Of a DNA stretch of 62,291 nucleotides, positions 55,109-62,291 are shown in pieces. The DNA is from JAUUZQ01 sp964538375. Lineage in GTDB: Bacteria; Bacteroidota; Bacteroidia; Bacteroidales; GCA-2748055. The position numbers and the translations under genes were made by a program. Position 1 is the first letter of the stretch. Every line of letters starts with the position of its first letter. The notes under the pieces were generated by a model. It was given only the letters and a program-made list of their open reading frames with translations. It made no database searches and was not told where the DNA came from. Where the stretch lies: assembly GCA_964538375.1 (NCBI GenBank), contig CAZIFQ010000018.1:1-62291 (forward strand), in the 5' to 3' direction.

Positions 55109-55957
55109 ATGGAACTAAGAACAGCGGAAAGGAAACAAGCAAAAATTAAACTCGGCATACAAGGACCTTCAGGCTCAGGTAAGACCTATAGTGGTCTTCT
55201 TTTAGCATTTGGAATGGTTCAGGATTGGTCAAAAATTGCAGTAATTGATACCGAAAATAATTCATCGAACCTATATGCTCATCTGGGTAAATTTAAGGTC
55301 TTACACCTTGACAAACCATATACTCCAGAAAGGTACATTAAAGCCATAGAGACATGCGAAAACGCTTCTGTAGAAGTAATAATAATTGATAGCATTTCTC
55401 ATGAATGGGATGGTGCAGGTGGTATACTCGAAACACATGGTAACATGACTGGAAACTCTTTCACAAATTGGAATAAAGTAACTCCACGCCATAATGCTTT
55501 TGTGCAGAAAATCCTCCAATCTCCAAGCCATATCATAGCAACGGTTCGCACTAAGCAGGACTATGTCCTATCTGAAAAGAATGGAAAAATGGTTCCTGAG
55601 AAAGTTGGGCTAAAGGGAGTGACAAGAGATGGAATAGATTATGAGTTTACTATCGTATTTGACCTGGATATTAAGCATAGTGCTACTTCCTCCAAAGATC
55701 GGACTGGTCTCTATATGGACAAGCCCCAATTCATGATTTCTGAGGAAACAGGGAGTAAGATTCGAGAGTGGTGTGAGTCAGGAACAGATCCTAAAACAGT
55801 AGTCCAGGAGATCTATAAAACAGATACTCTTGAAGAACTCAAGAATCTCTACCACCAATACCCAGAATTCCAAAAAGTGCTTTCTAGTGCCTTTATAAAG
55901 AGAAAAGAGGAGCTCCTTAGGAGTACAACTAATGTTATTGTCGAACCTGAAAATTAA
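55109..55957 (+). CDS. RecA-like P-loop ATPase, Sak4-like candidate
   Basis: A 282-residue protein. Walker A GPSGSGKT is at 19-26, an acidic strand KIAVIDTENNSS follows, Walker B VEVIIIDSISHEW is near 90, and a polar loop IIATVRTKQDYVL acts as a sensor. KHSATSSKDRTGLYMDKP is typical of AAA_24/phage RecA-like ATPases. In phages such proteins (Sak4) act in single-strand annealing and homologous recombination. It is followed after five bases by the DUF3871 gene, in one operon. Confidence 0.75.
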   Translation: MELRTAERKQAKIKLGIQGPSGSGKTYSGLLLAFGMVQDWSKIAVIDTENNSSNLYAHLGKFKVLHLDKPYTPERYIKAIETCENASVEVIIIDSISHEWDGAGGILETHGNMTGNSFTNWNKVTPRHNAFVQKILQSPSHIIATVRTKQDYVLSEKNGKMVPEKVGLKGVTRDGIDYEFTIVFDLDIKHSATSSKDRTGLYMDKPQFMISEETGSKIREWCESGTDPKTVVQEIYKTDTLEELKNLYHQYPEFQKVLSSAFIKRKEELLRSTTNVIVEPEN

Positions 55958-55962
55958 ACACA

Positions 55963-56934
55963 ATGGAATTATTAGAATTAAATGAATCGCCTATTGTTGA
56001 AGTTGAGATGCAGGAAGAGATTTCCTCTGATCAATTTATCACCGCCAATACAAGACTGATCAACTATAATGAACTTAGAAATAAGTGTGCTATTCCTGTC
56101 TTTGCAAAAGATAATGAATCAACCATATCACATCCTGAGTTTATTGGAGCAGTGCGTTCTGAAGTGCGAAAATTCTTCAACGATAAGAAGGTATTAGAAC
56201 CCTGCATTAGAGTATCCCACCCAATAAAGGGTCGTGTGCCGGAAGCTATGGGGAAACCTGCAAATATGCTAGCTGAGAACGAGAAGACAGTCTATTTTGA
56301 GCGTATGGGATTCGTAATGGATATCCCCGAGTTGAAGGAAACTGTCAACGGAAATACGCTTTCATTAACTGTTGGTGGTGTCAGAGCATATAACACTGAG
56401 AATTTGCATAGCAGAAAGTCTGAGGAGAGGTTTAAGGTCTTTATTGGATTCAAGAACCGGATATGTACCAATCTCTGCATTTTCACAGATGGTTATTCAG
56501 CAGATATCCGTGTACGAACTGTGTCTGAACTTAAGGATTATGTGACTCAGTTAATCACTGGGTTTAATGCTGACAGACAATTGAGCATGCTACGCACCCT
56601 GTCTGCACATTCAATAAGCGAAAGTCAGTTCGCCAAACTTATAGGTAAAGCAAGGATGCATCAATACCTGCCTGCAAAGATGAAGCAGGAGATACCTTCA
56701 ATACATCTAGGAGATAGCCAGGTGAATGCAGTTGTCAAAGATTATTATCAGGACGATTCTTTCTGCAGGGACGACAGGGGCAATATAAACCTTTGGAACC
56801 TCTATAATCTCTTTACTTCAGCAGTGAAGACCTCTTACCTGGATACCTTTCTTGACCGCAATGTAGGGTCAACAGAGTTTATATCGCAAATGGCAGAGAG
56901 CATCCGGAATAGGAAGGAATTCTGGTATTTGTAA
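55963..56934 (+). CDS. DUF3871-family mobile-element protein
   Basis: A 323-residue protein. FITANTRLINYNELRNKCAI, FAKDNESTISHPEFI, IRVSHPIKGRVPEAMGKPAN and GGVRAYNTENLHSRKSEERF agree with DUF3871 as I remember it. The family is nearly confined to Bacteroidota conjugative elements and plasmids; function unknown. It has no secretion signal. It sits between the RecA-like ATPase and the DUF6876 gene, which suggests DNA maintenance or transfer. Confidence 0.78.
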   Translation: MELLELNESPIVEVEMQEEISSDQFITANTRLINYNELRNKCAIPVFAKDNESTISHPEFIGAVRSEVRKFFNDKKVLEPCIRVSHPIKGRVPEAMGKPANMLAENEKTVYFERMGFVMDIPELKETVNGNTLSLTVGGVRAYNTENLHSRKSEERFKVFIGFKNRICTNLCIFTDGYSADIRVRTVSELKDYVTQLITGFNADRQLSMLRTLSAHSISESQFAKLIGKARMHQYLPAKMKQEIPSIHLGDSQVNAVVKDYYQDDSFCRDDRGNINLWNLYNLFTSAVKTSYLDTFLDRNVGSTEFISQMAESIRNRKEFWYL

Positions 56935-56960
56935 TTATATCAACCTTTAAAATTAAAGAG

Positions 56961-57344
56961 ATGGAAGTGAAGAATAAAATAGGGCAAAAGGAACTGGTTG
57001 AGAAGCTCTCTGATTTCAAGTCGGATGACAAGACCTATGTTCATAGGATTTCAGACAACTGGCAATTCAGGTTATCTCAAGGGTGCTTCTTTGTCAGAGA
57101 GTCTGCAAATGCCTACTGGCTGTTTGATTTGATGCTATCATATCAGAGCTCAACCACTCTAAAGGGTGTGTTGTTCCAGGAATGGAGTATCAGACAAGTG
57201 AAAAATGGATACCTACAGATTATTTGTAAAGACAGGTCAAATGATATCCGGATTGCACAGATAGTCAAGAAGCGAAAGTTTCCAATAGATGACCTTACAA
57301 TCTATATTACCAATAACCATGCGCTTTTAAAATCTGAATACTGA
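56961..57344 (+). CDS. DUF6876-like small protein
   Basis: A 127-residue protein. FRLSQGCFFVRESANAYWLF, then FQEWSIRQVKNGYLQIICKD and a final TIYITNNHALLKSEY, follow the pattern of DUF6876 proteins of Bacteroidota mobile elements (AYWLxD ... W.L.V ... LLLPSEY). Function unknown. Two bases separate its stop from the next ATG. Confidence 0.65.
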   Translation: MEVKNKIGQKELVEKLSDFKSDDKTYVHRISDNWQFRLSQGCFFVRESANAYWLFDLMLSYQSSTTLKGVLFQEWSIRQVKNGYLQIICKDRSNDIRIAQIVKKRKFPIDDLTIYITNNHALLKSEY

Positions 57345-57346
57345 GT

Positions 57347-57610
57347 ATGGATAACAGAGAATATATCAACGAGTTGTTCAAGCATGTAAAGAGCGACAGT
57401 ATATTGATCATTGATAGGAAGGGGCAGTTAAAGAGGTTATACTGTCCCTTTCCGGTTGAAGTGGTTGTTCCTGTTGGTCAAATGGGGAAAGGTCTTGTCG
57501 TGTTCGTTGAAGCGATCAAGATGACTCCTGACATGAAGGATGTTTATGTTATAGAAGGGAAGGCATATTATTTGTCATTCTTTGCTATAAGATACAATCC
57601 ACTTCAATAA
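57347..57610 (+). CDS. small conserved mobile-element protein
   Basis: An 87-residue protein in the same operon as the DUF6876 gene. VKSDSILIIDRKGQLKRLYC and YVIEGKAYYLSFFAIRYN suggest a small beta barrel or SH3-like fold, but I recognise no family. It has no signal peptide or TM segment. Confidence 0.6.
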   Translation: MDNREYINELFKHVKSDSILIIDRKGQLKRLYCPFPVEVVVPVGQMGKGLVVFVEAIKMTPDMKDVYVIEGKAYYLSFFAIRYNPLQ

Positions 57611-57674
57611 TCTTTAAAATTGAGTATTAATAAGGAATTAATTGGTACATTTAGAAAACAAAGCCCCCCCAACA

Positions 57675-58712
57675 ATGAAAAAAATACTACTGTTTATTGC
57701 CGCTATCATATTTATATCTGGATGCGAAAAATTTGAAGAGAACGAATTCTTCTCCTATACTGGAGATGTAATAATAACAGATGATTCTGATATAGATCTT
57801 TTTCGAGATATATTGGAGGGTAGGTACAATGTAATCAATGGCAATGTAGAAATTAGTCTTCCATATACACGCGATTTATCCTTCTTGAATGATATAAGAA
57901 AGATCGATGGAGATTTGTATATAGACAGTGTGAAAAAAGTTAACTTTTTTATTGACTTAGATTCCGTTGGTGGAAATATTACTTTGATTGGGATCAATGA
58001 AATATCAAGTTTTGATATCTTAGGATATTGCAATAGTATAACCTTTATAGAAAGTGAATTTACTGAGCTTGAGGGATTTGATAGATTGCTAAACGTAGAT
58101 GCGATATCGATTATTAACCAGGTTGAGCCTATATCAATATTTGAAGCTTTTCAGAATTTGAAATACATTGATAATTTGAGAATCGATTCTCTTGATGTTG
58201 TCAGATTCGATGGTTTTTTGGATTTAAGGGAAGTTACAGGGCAATTGGTGATCGATAAACCTGGAGATAACGCATTCCCGGAATTAAAGAGAGTAAGAAA
58301 CTTTCTTAGAATCAATAGGAATATTGGCGAAGACTGTTTTCCACAACTTGAGCAAGTGAATCAGGTTGAAATAAGTAATACAAGATATCTCGATTTATCA
58401 AATTTGTATTTCCTTCCTTATACAGTTCTTTCCTTAAATAATTGTGATGGTTTAGTAGATTTAGTTGGTATTAACCAGATCGAAGACTTAGGTGAGTTAT
58501 ATATAAACGATTGTGATAAACTACAAACTCTTGAAGGGATGAGTAATACCTGGAACCTATCACGAGTTGGTCTTCGGAATAATCCTAGCCTGACTGACGT
58601 ATGTGCTATTTTGGCTTTGGATAATCCTATTTGGAACTTTAACATCTCAAATTGCGGAATTCAGTATAATGAAAATCAGATTTTAGATGGTTTTTGTTCT
58701 AACGATATATAG
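57675..58712 (+). CDS. LRR/receptor-L-like lipoprotein
   Basis: A 345-residue protein. The start MKKILLFIAAIIFISGCEKF gives a signal peptide with lipobox SGC; a TTG 11 codons earlier is not needed. The body is a solenoid of short irregular repeats (DLSFLNDIRKIDGDLYIDSV, VDAISIINQ, YIDNLRIDSLDVV, DLGELYINDCDKLQTLEGMS, ending NPSLTDVCAI). This matches the receptor-L-domain-like repeats of Bacteroidota surface lipoproteins. Cargo next to the integrase; a surface recognition role is inferred. Confidence 0.72.
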   Translation: MKKILLFIAAIIFISGCEKFEENEFFSYTGDVIITDDSDIDLFRDILEGRYNVINGNVEISLPYTRDLSFLNDIRKIDGDLYIDSVKKVNFFIDLDSVGGNITLIGINEISSFDILGYCNSITFIESEFTELEGFDRLLNVDAISIINQVEPISIFEAFQNLKYIDNLRIDSLDVVRFDGFLDLREVTGQLVIDKPGDNAFPELKRVRNFLRINRNIGEDCFPQLEQVNQVEISNTRYLDLSNLYFLPYTVLSLNNCDGLVDLVGINQIEDLGELYINDCDKLQTLEGMSNTWNLSRVGLRNNPSLTDVCAILALDNPIWNFNISNCGIQYNENQILDGFCSNDI

Positions 58713-58733
58713 AGTCTAATACAACAACATCTT

Positions 58734-59921
58734 CTACAAATTAAACTTATTTGCCTGACTTTTGATATGCTCTCTTGATATGTTCACATAGGGTCTCATA
58801 CTGCGATAATCGCTGTGTCCTGACATCTTCATGACGTCCTGAACAGGGATTCCCTGGGAAAGTGCATAGGTGATAAAAGTCTGACGAGCGGTATGCGATG
58901 TAACCTGCTGGTAGTAATAAACATTATTGTCAATCATCTCTCCTCCCTGGTATTCTTCCATGCGCACATAACGTGTAAATCCCATAGCATAAAAAAGCTC
59001 CTTCAAATAGTCGTTATACTTCTGATTTGAAATGCGTGGTGTGTTGAATCCATACTTGACCAGTATCTTGTTCGCAGTGTCAAGCATAGGGACCATCGCC
59101 TTAGAACTGCTTTTAAGTTGAGTGTAGTCAATTGTCCCATCAATGACCCAAGACTTGTCGAAACGCTGCGAGTCACTGTAGCGCATCCCAGTGCATGCAC
59201 AGAAGACGAATAGGTCCTTAGTCTTCCCCATATATCCCTCGATCTTATAATCGATCACGTATCGGAATTCTTCAGGGCTAAGTGGATGAGGGTTCACTGC
59301 CAGCTTAGGAGTAAACTTCATGAAGGACCTGTCTATTCCAGGTACTGCCCATTTATAGAATGTCTTCAGGTAGCGTACACTCTTATCGATCGTGGAGTCC
59401 TGAAACTTCTCCACAAATATCATATACTGCTTAAAGCGTCCGAACATTACATTATCGAAATGCTCGAAATGTATTTCAGATTTATCCACCTCTTCGAATT
59501 TCTGAAGGAGTTTCATCAGTCGTAAGTAGTTTTTGTAGGTAGCCGGACGAGAATCCGCTGCTTTGTCTTTCATGAAGAGCTCGTATGCGTCCCAGAAATC
59601 TGGATAAAGAGACTGCTTCGGTTCAGTTTCCTTTAACGTGGGATCTTCAAGTACCTTATGATACTCTTGTCTGACCAGATGAGCGGTCGGTTCATAGCCG
59701 GCAGTCTGAACTCTCAGAGATGCGGTTATCATATTATTGGTGATAAGATCGGTTACCCGCTTGGCAAGCTTATACTCTACATGTCGGGGTTCGAGTGATT
59801 TAGTAGTTGGGTCGAACAGTTCCTCGGATTGGAACCTGGTGGAGATAGTAAACCTGCTATCCTGGTGGTGGTAATAGCAATATACATACCCCCTGATGCT
59901 AGTGATTCCGTACTTTGCCAT
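58734..59921 (-). CDS. int: tyrosine-type site-specific integrase
   Basis: A 395-residue protein. The N-terminal arm-binding domain is followed by the SAM-like domain (FWDAYELFMKDKAADSRPAT). The catalytic domain has box I Arg in CACTGMRYSDSQ, HTARQTF (HxxR) and SGHSDYRSMRPYVNI with the tyrosine nucleophile. This is the common Bacteroidota integrase type. It lies at the right end of the element, with its start facing the 45-bp repeat 133 bases away, as expected for an integrase beside its attachment site. It very likely catalysed insertion into tRNA-Glu. Confidence 0.93.
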   Translation of the reverse strand: MAKYGITSIRGYVYCYYHHQDSRFTISTRFQSEELFDPTTKSLEPRHVEYKLAKRVTDLITNNMITASLRVQTAGYEPTAHLVRQEYHKVLEDPTLKETEPKQSLYPDFWDAYELFMKDKAADSRPATYKNYLRLMKLLQKFEEVDKSEIHFEHFDNVMFGRFKQYMIFVEKFQDSTIDKSVRYLKTFYKWAVPGIDRSFMKFTPKLAVNPHPLSPEEFRYVIDYKIEGYMGKTKDLFVFCACTGMRYSDSQRFDKSWVIDGTIDYTQLKSSSKAMVPMLDTANKILVKYGFNTPRISNQKYNDYLKELFYAMGFTRYVRMEEYQGGEMIDNNVYYYQQVTSHTARQTFITYALSQGIPVQDVMKMSGHSDYRSMRPYVNISREHIKSQANKFNL

Positions 59922-60053
59922 GCTAAAAACTTTAATGCTGATCCAAAGGTCAGAAAATGCTCTAGGTTTTGCAAAGGTTTTTGGATATATTTTTTAGATG
60001 TTGTAAATTGCCTACTTCTGAAGGTCCTTCTATAAGTGGTGTGTAGCTTGAAA

Positions 60054-60098
60054 AGGTTTTCATCCTGGTAACAGGGGTTCGATTCCCCTACGGACTAC
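60054..60098 (+). repeat. attachment repeat copy 2 (junction of the two segments)
   Basis: An exact 45-base copy of the tRNA-Glu 3' part, from the anticodon stem to ACTAC. The encoded CCA is broken (ACTACTGG), and the tRNA 5' half is absent, so this is not a functional tRNA gene. Confidence 0.92.
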
Positions 60099-60105
60099 TG
60101 GCTTA

Positions 60106-60140
60106 AACCTCTGTATATCAATTGATTACAGAGGTTTTTT
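60106..60140 (+). terminator. terminator directly downstream of attachment repeat 2
   Basis: AACCTCTGTA (60106-60115) pairs perfectly with TACAGAGGTT (60127-60136), followed by T residues. It plays the same part as the hairpin behind the intact tRNA-Glu. Confidence 0.85.
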
Positions 60141-60301
60141 CTTTGGGGTAATTCCAAGCTTTTTCTACTTTCCACCGAATAGAATATATATATCTGTTCG
60201 CTCTCTGAAGAGGGATTTATATAATTCTAACCGATTCCTGCCATAGATGATAACCAATTTTTATCGCTATTTCATCCACTTAAGCCAAATACTCAATTAC
60301 T

Positions 60302-61276
60302 CTAAATACCTGCTAATACAGACATCAATTCTTTCAATGCCTTAGCCACATCTTTTTCATCTGGAATTTCAGTGTAGGCTAGTATTGATAATTCATTGGT
60401 ATAAATTGTTTTTATCTTTTCCCACAGAAAATAAAAGTCCATAATTAGAGGTGACTCCTGTAACTTTCTTTTACTCCAACCTGGTGGTTCATCAAATTGC
60501 TGCTGATCGTTCTCAAATACTTTTCTGAATCGAGTTTTAAACTCCTCTGAATTCACAAAATTCCTACAATCTTTATCTTGTATTAAATGATAAAGGTCAT
60601 AGAAGTGCCTTATTATTCCTGATAAACTCTCCACTGGATTTGAAGCAAATGAAAATCGCATGAGTGATACCAGTTTTTCAATTAAGGTCTGTTCCTTATC
60701 TAACACATTTATCTTGAATGATTCTAATCCGTATTTTCGAATCAACTCGTTCTGGCTATAGCTATGTAAATATTCCCCAATCATACTTTGAATGCTTACT
60801 TTAGAATATGGGAAAGGGTTTGCAAAGGAATTTATCTCAACAATAATAGATTCTGAGAAAGTAATTTCCTGTTTTTGTTTTAGTGTTTCAGGATATTGAT
60901 ATACTACCTTTCGAAAACGAGATCCCTTACTTGTCACACCTGCTATTTCAACTTCGATAAAATCACAGGTAATTTCCTTTTCTACAGCTCTTATCAATGT
61001 CTTTATTTGGTTTCCGGTTGTTCCGGGAGAAATGATTACGGCCAAATCAATATCTTCTGAGAAGCGCTTAATAAATTTGTGCCCTTTAGATAGAGATGTA
61101 CCACCTTTAAATACAACAGAATCAACATAATTACTTTCAGACAAACGTTTCAAAACAAGACTAATCCAATAATCTTTCTCAATAAAATAATCCTTTGTTG
61201 CAAGATTGTCAGCTGTTTCTTTAATGGCCTTTTCAAAAAGACCTATGTTTGTATGCAGTGTCATTTTATTTTCCAT
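60302..61276 (-). CDS. AbiEii/AbiGii-family nucleotidyltransferase toxin
   Basis: A 324-residue protein. The nucleotidyltransferase motif VVFKGGTSLSKGHKFIKRFS is followed by EDIDLAVI, supplying the GG-S and D-x-D residues. IVEINSFANPFPY and the helical C-terminus fit the AbiEii (DUF1814) family. Type IV AbiE toxins are GTP-binding or tRNA-modifying nucleotidyltransferases that stop growth during phage infection. The gene is the second of the pair; its start overlaps the end of the antitoxin gene by 16 bases, indicating coupling. Confidence 0.87.
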   Translation of the reverse strand: MENKMTLHTNIGLFEKAIKETADNLATKDYFIEKDYWISLVLKRLSESNYVDSVVFKGGTSLSKGHKFIKRFSEDIDLAVIISPGTTGNQIKTLIRAVEKEITCDFIEVEIAGVTSKGSRFRKVVYQYPETLKQKQEITFSESIIVEINSFANPFPYSKVSIQSMIGEYLHSYSQNELIRKYGLESFKINVLDKEQTLIEKLVSLMRFSFASNPVESLSGIIRHFYDLYHLIQDKDCRNFVNSEEFKTRFRKVFENDQQQFDEPPGWSKRKLQESPLIMDFYFLWEKIKTIYTNELSILAYTEIPDEKDVAKALKELMSVLAGI

Positions 61277-61986
61277 TTTTGCATGTTAGGTAAAAGGTCA
61301 GGGCTCAGATTATATGTATACCAGCTTGTTGATTTCAGTGTTTTAAAGAGCTTAGCAGAAAGTTCCGTGTTACTTGATTGTTCGAAAAGTGCTCCGGCTA
61401 ATGCCCTGGTTGAGGGAGGATAATTAAGCGCTAAATCAACAATTTGTTTCTTCTCTGCATCTGATAACTCTCCCAACAGCACAATGAGGCGGTTTAATGA
61501 TTTTCCAATAGTTGCATCAGGAATGATTTTTATAAAGCGAATACAATCCAATAATTGGAGCAATGGAATATTGATTTTGGTAATTTCATTCCATTGACGC
61601 ACAAATCTTATCGAATATATATCTCTATTAATTCTTTTCTTGTCAAATTGTACACCAATCTGAATAACATTTGGAACCTGCGTTGTAAAATTTAAACTAT
61701 TGAAAATAGAGTAACCAGTGATGTAGCCGATGATTTTATTACCATCTTTCAAAAGGTCCTTTACAATCTCATATTCCTTAGGTTTCAATTTGCCTAGAAT
61801 ACCTTGCTCTGGCTTATAAAAACGGCCTTTGGATAATCTTGTAATTTTACCTGACTTTACAAGACGATACAACGCAATTTTTAAGGCACTCTCATTTTCT
61901 ATGTTAACATCAAAATCATCATAGGTGAAAATGTATCCATCAGCAAACCCGTCAACCCTATTTTTAACTATTTCAGCTATTTTCAT
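61261..61986 (-). CDS. DUF6088/AbiEi-like antitoxin with N-terminal winged helix
   Basis: A 241-residue protein. The N-terminal wing has FTYDDFDVNIENESALKIAL and VKSGKITRLSKGRFYKP, the typical DNA-binding start of AbiEi/DUF6088 antitoxins. The middle IIGYITGYSIFNSLNFTTQV, with QIGV, fits the family too. Such antitoxins repress their own operon by binding inverted repeats; a palindrome overlaps the promoter here. It is the first gene of the operon. Confidence 0.8.
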   Translation of the reverse strand: MKIAEIVKNRVDGFADGYIFTYDDFDVNIENESALKIALYRLVKSGKITRLSKGRFYKPEQGILGKLKPKEYEIVKDLLKDGNKIIGYITGYSIFNSLNFTTQVPNVIQIGVQFDKKRINRDIYSIRFVRQWNEITKINIPLLQLLDCIRFIKIIPDATIGKSLNRLIVLLGELSDAEKKQIVDLALNYPPSTRALAGALFEQSSNTELSAKLFKTLKSTSWYTYNLSPDLLPNMQKWKIK

Positions 61987-62002
61987 ATATATATTTCTCT
62001 TG

Positions 62003-62046
62003 CAAAGATAGTAAATGTAACGTATTTACGGGTATTAACGTTACAT
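62003..62046 (-). promoter_or_regulatory. AbiE operon promoter with operator-like inverted repeat
   Basis: On the minus strand TATCTTTG (62003-62010) is a perfect -7 box about 17 bases before the antitoxin ATG. Upstream, a perfect 9-bp inverted repeat ATGTAACGT (62015-62023) and ACGTTACAT (62038-62046) spans the -33 region. A second small mirror, GTAAAT/ATTTAC, overlaps it. This layout suits autorepression by the winged-helix antitoxin. Confidence 0.65.
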
Positions 62047-62084
62047 GATTTTAATTTTATTGGGAAAATACGAATGAAAAATCA

Positions 62085-62177
62085 ATGCTTAAGTGCGGTG
62101 AAATAATCGACATACATAATGGAACGCTTTTCAATCACCGGGAAGACTTCACAAAGATTGGAAGGAAAAAAGAATAA
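62085..62177 (+). other. 30-codon open frame, possible gene remnant, in the right-end non-coding stretch
   Basis: The frame begins MLKCGEIIDIHNGTLFN and ends FTKIGRKKE before TAA. Its composition looks protein-like, but it is short, matches nothing I recognise, and lies in an AT-rich stretch with no other gene (62047-62270). It may be the tail of a lost gene. Confidence 0.25.
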
Positions 62178-62270
62178 ATATCTAACATAATAAATTCTGT
62201 TTCACCTTTGTTTCACCTCTCAGATTCAAAATCTTATAACTGCTTGTTTTTCTGCTATATACAATATATT

Positions 62271-62291
62271 TTCGATTCCCCTACGGACTAC
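62271..62291 (+). repeat. attachment repeat copy 3, at the window end
   Basis: TTCGATTCCCCTACGGACTA plus C is identical to the last 21 bases of the 45-bp repeats; the anticodon-arm part is missing. Just upstream, GTTTCACCT occurs twice, nine or eleven bases apart (62199-62207, 62210-62218), which could be integrase arm sites. The repeat may continue past the window. Confidence 0.85.

Larger units (their letters stand above)
38494..60098. mobile_element. integrative element of about 21.6 kb at tRNA-Glu
   Basis: The element is bounded by the 45-bp tRNA repeats. It has a tyrosine integrase at its right end and, next to that, mobile-element genes (RecA-like ATPase, DUF3871, DUF6876). Cargo comprises a type I R-M operon with extra genes, a helicase-like protein and several secreted proteins. 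I found no relaxase, coupling protein, type IV secretion, capsid or terminase gene. It is therefore more likely a mobilisable or satellite-type element, or a decayed one, than a self-transmissible ICE or a prophage. Confidence 0.85.
59922..60301. other. intergenic junction between the two island segments
   Basis: This 380-base stretch has no gene. It contains the integrase upstream region, a small palindrome GAAGG-T-CCTTC near 60020, the second attachment repeat and the terminator behind it. Bases 60142-60301 show nothing I can assign. Confidence 0.8.
60099..62291. mobile_element. 2.2-kb integrase-free segment carrying an AbiE toxin-antitoxin pair
   Basis: The segment is bounded on the left by the 45-bp tRNA repeat and on the right by a 21-bp copy of its end. 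The only genes are an AbiE-type pair. Each outer repeat is a possible recombination partner for the integrase next door, so this may be a passive companion element or the right-hand part of a composite island. The window ends with the repeat, so what lies beyond is unknown. Confidence 0.6.

Noticed and set aside
60054..60098. second tRNA-Glu gene
   Set aside because: Only the 3' part from the anticodon stem is present; no 5' acceptor or D arm, and CCA is broken, so it is an attachment repeat.

Overview
The window is chromosomal DNA of a Bacteroidota bacterium, roughly 40% G+C by eye. Several things point there: promoter boxes of the TTTG-N19-TAnnTTTG type, genes with almost no Shine-Dalgarno sequences, a ribD/prmC/recX neighbourhood, an exonuclease-DnaE fusion, a heterodimeric methylmalonyl-CoA mutase, Y_Y_Y/propeller regulators, FISUMP and DUF3871 proteins, and a Bacteroidota-type tyrosine integrase. 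I would not name a genus.

Bases 1 to about 38.4 kb look like core genome. In order they hold rpsP with a long charged tail; an outer-membrane barrel; dnaE and trxA; a LOG-family gene; an operon of a propeller/SpoIIE-phosphatase sensor and a TPR-caspase protein; ribD diverging from prmC-recX; and prfB, which keeps its programmed +1 frameshift. Next come a decayed DsrE-like gene, a probable trans-envelope export operon (TetR, outer-membrane barrel, SDR, ABC ATPase, two FtsX-type permeases, LolA-like carrier), an Asp-box protein, an ArsC-like protein, a CAP-like lipoprotein and fumC. A second caspase operon, mutA-mutB, an MBL-fold hydrolase, mpl and tRNA-Glu complete this part.

The 3' part of tRNA-Glu is an integration site. 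A 45-bp copy of the tRNA end at the gene is repeated exactly at 60054-60098, and a 21-bp version closes the window at 62271-62291. Between the first two copies lies an element of about 21.6 kb whose tyrosine integrase sits at its right end. It carries a six-gene type I restriction-modification operon: hsdM, a PD-(D/E)XK nuclease, hsdS, a TcmP/radical-SAM pair and hsdR. It also carries a helicase-like protein with a degenerate P-loop, a group of secreted FISUMP, DUF1566 and KTSC-like proteins, a replication/recombination-like module (RecA-like ATPase, DUF3871, DUF6876 and small proteins) and an LRR-like lipoprotein. No relaxase or conjugation genes are visible. Between the second and third copies lies a 2.2-kb segment holding only an AbiE-type toxin-antitoxin pair with its promoter and operator-like palindrome.

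The most promising candidate for an undescribed system is the R-M operon in which a TcmP-family methyltransferase-like protein and a Gp37/Gp68-type radical SAM protein are translationally stitched between hsdS and hsdR, with an extra nuclease between hsdM and hsdS. The second most interesting structure is the tandem arrangement of a complete integrase element and an integrase-free AbiE segment at one tRNA.
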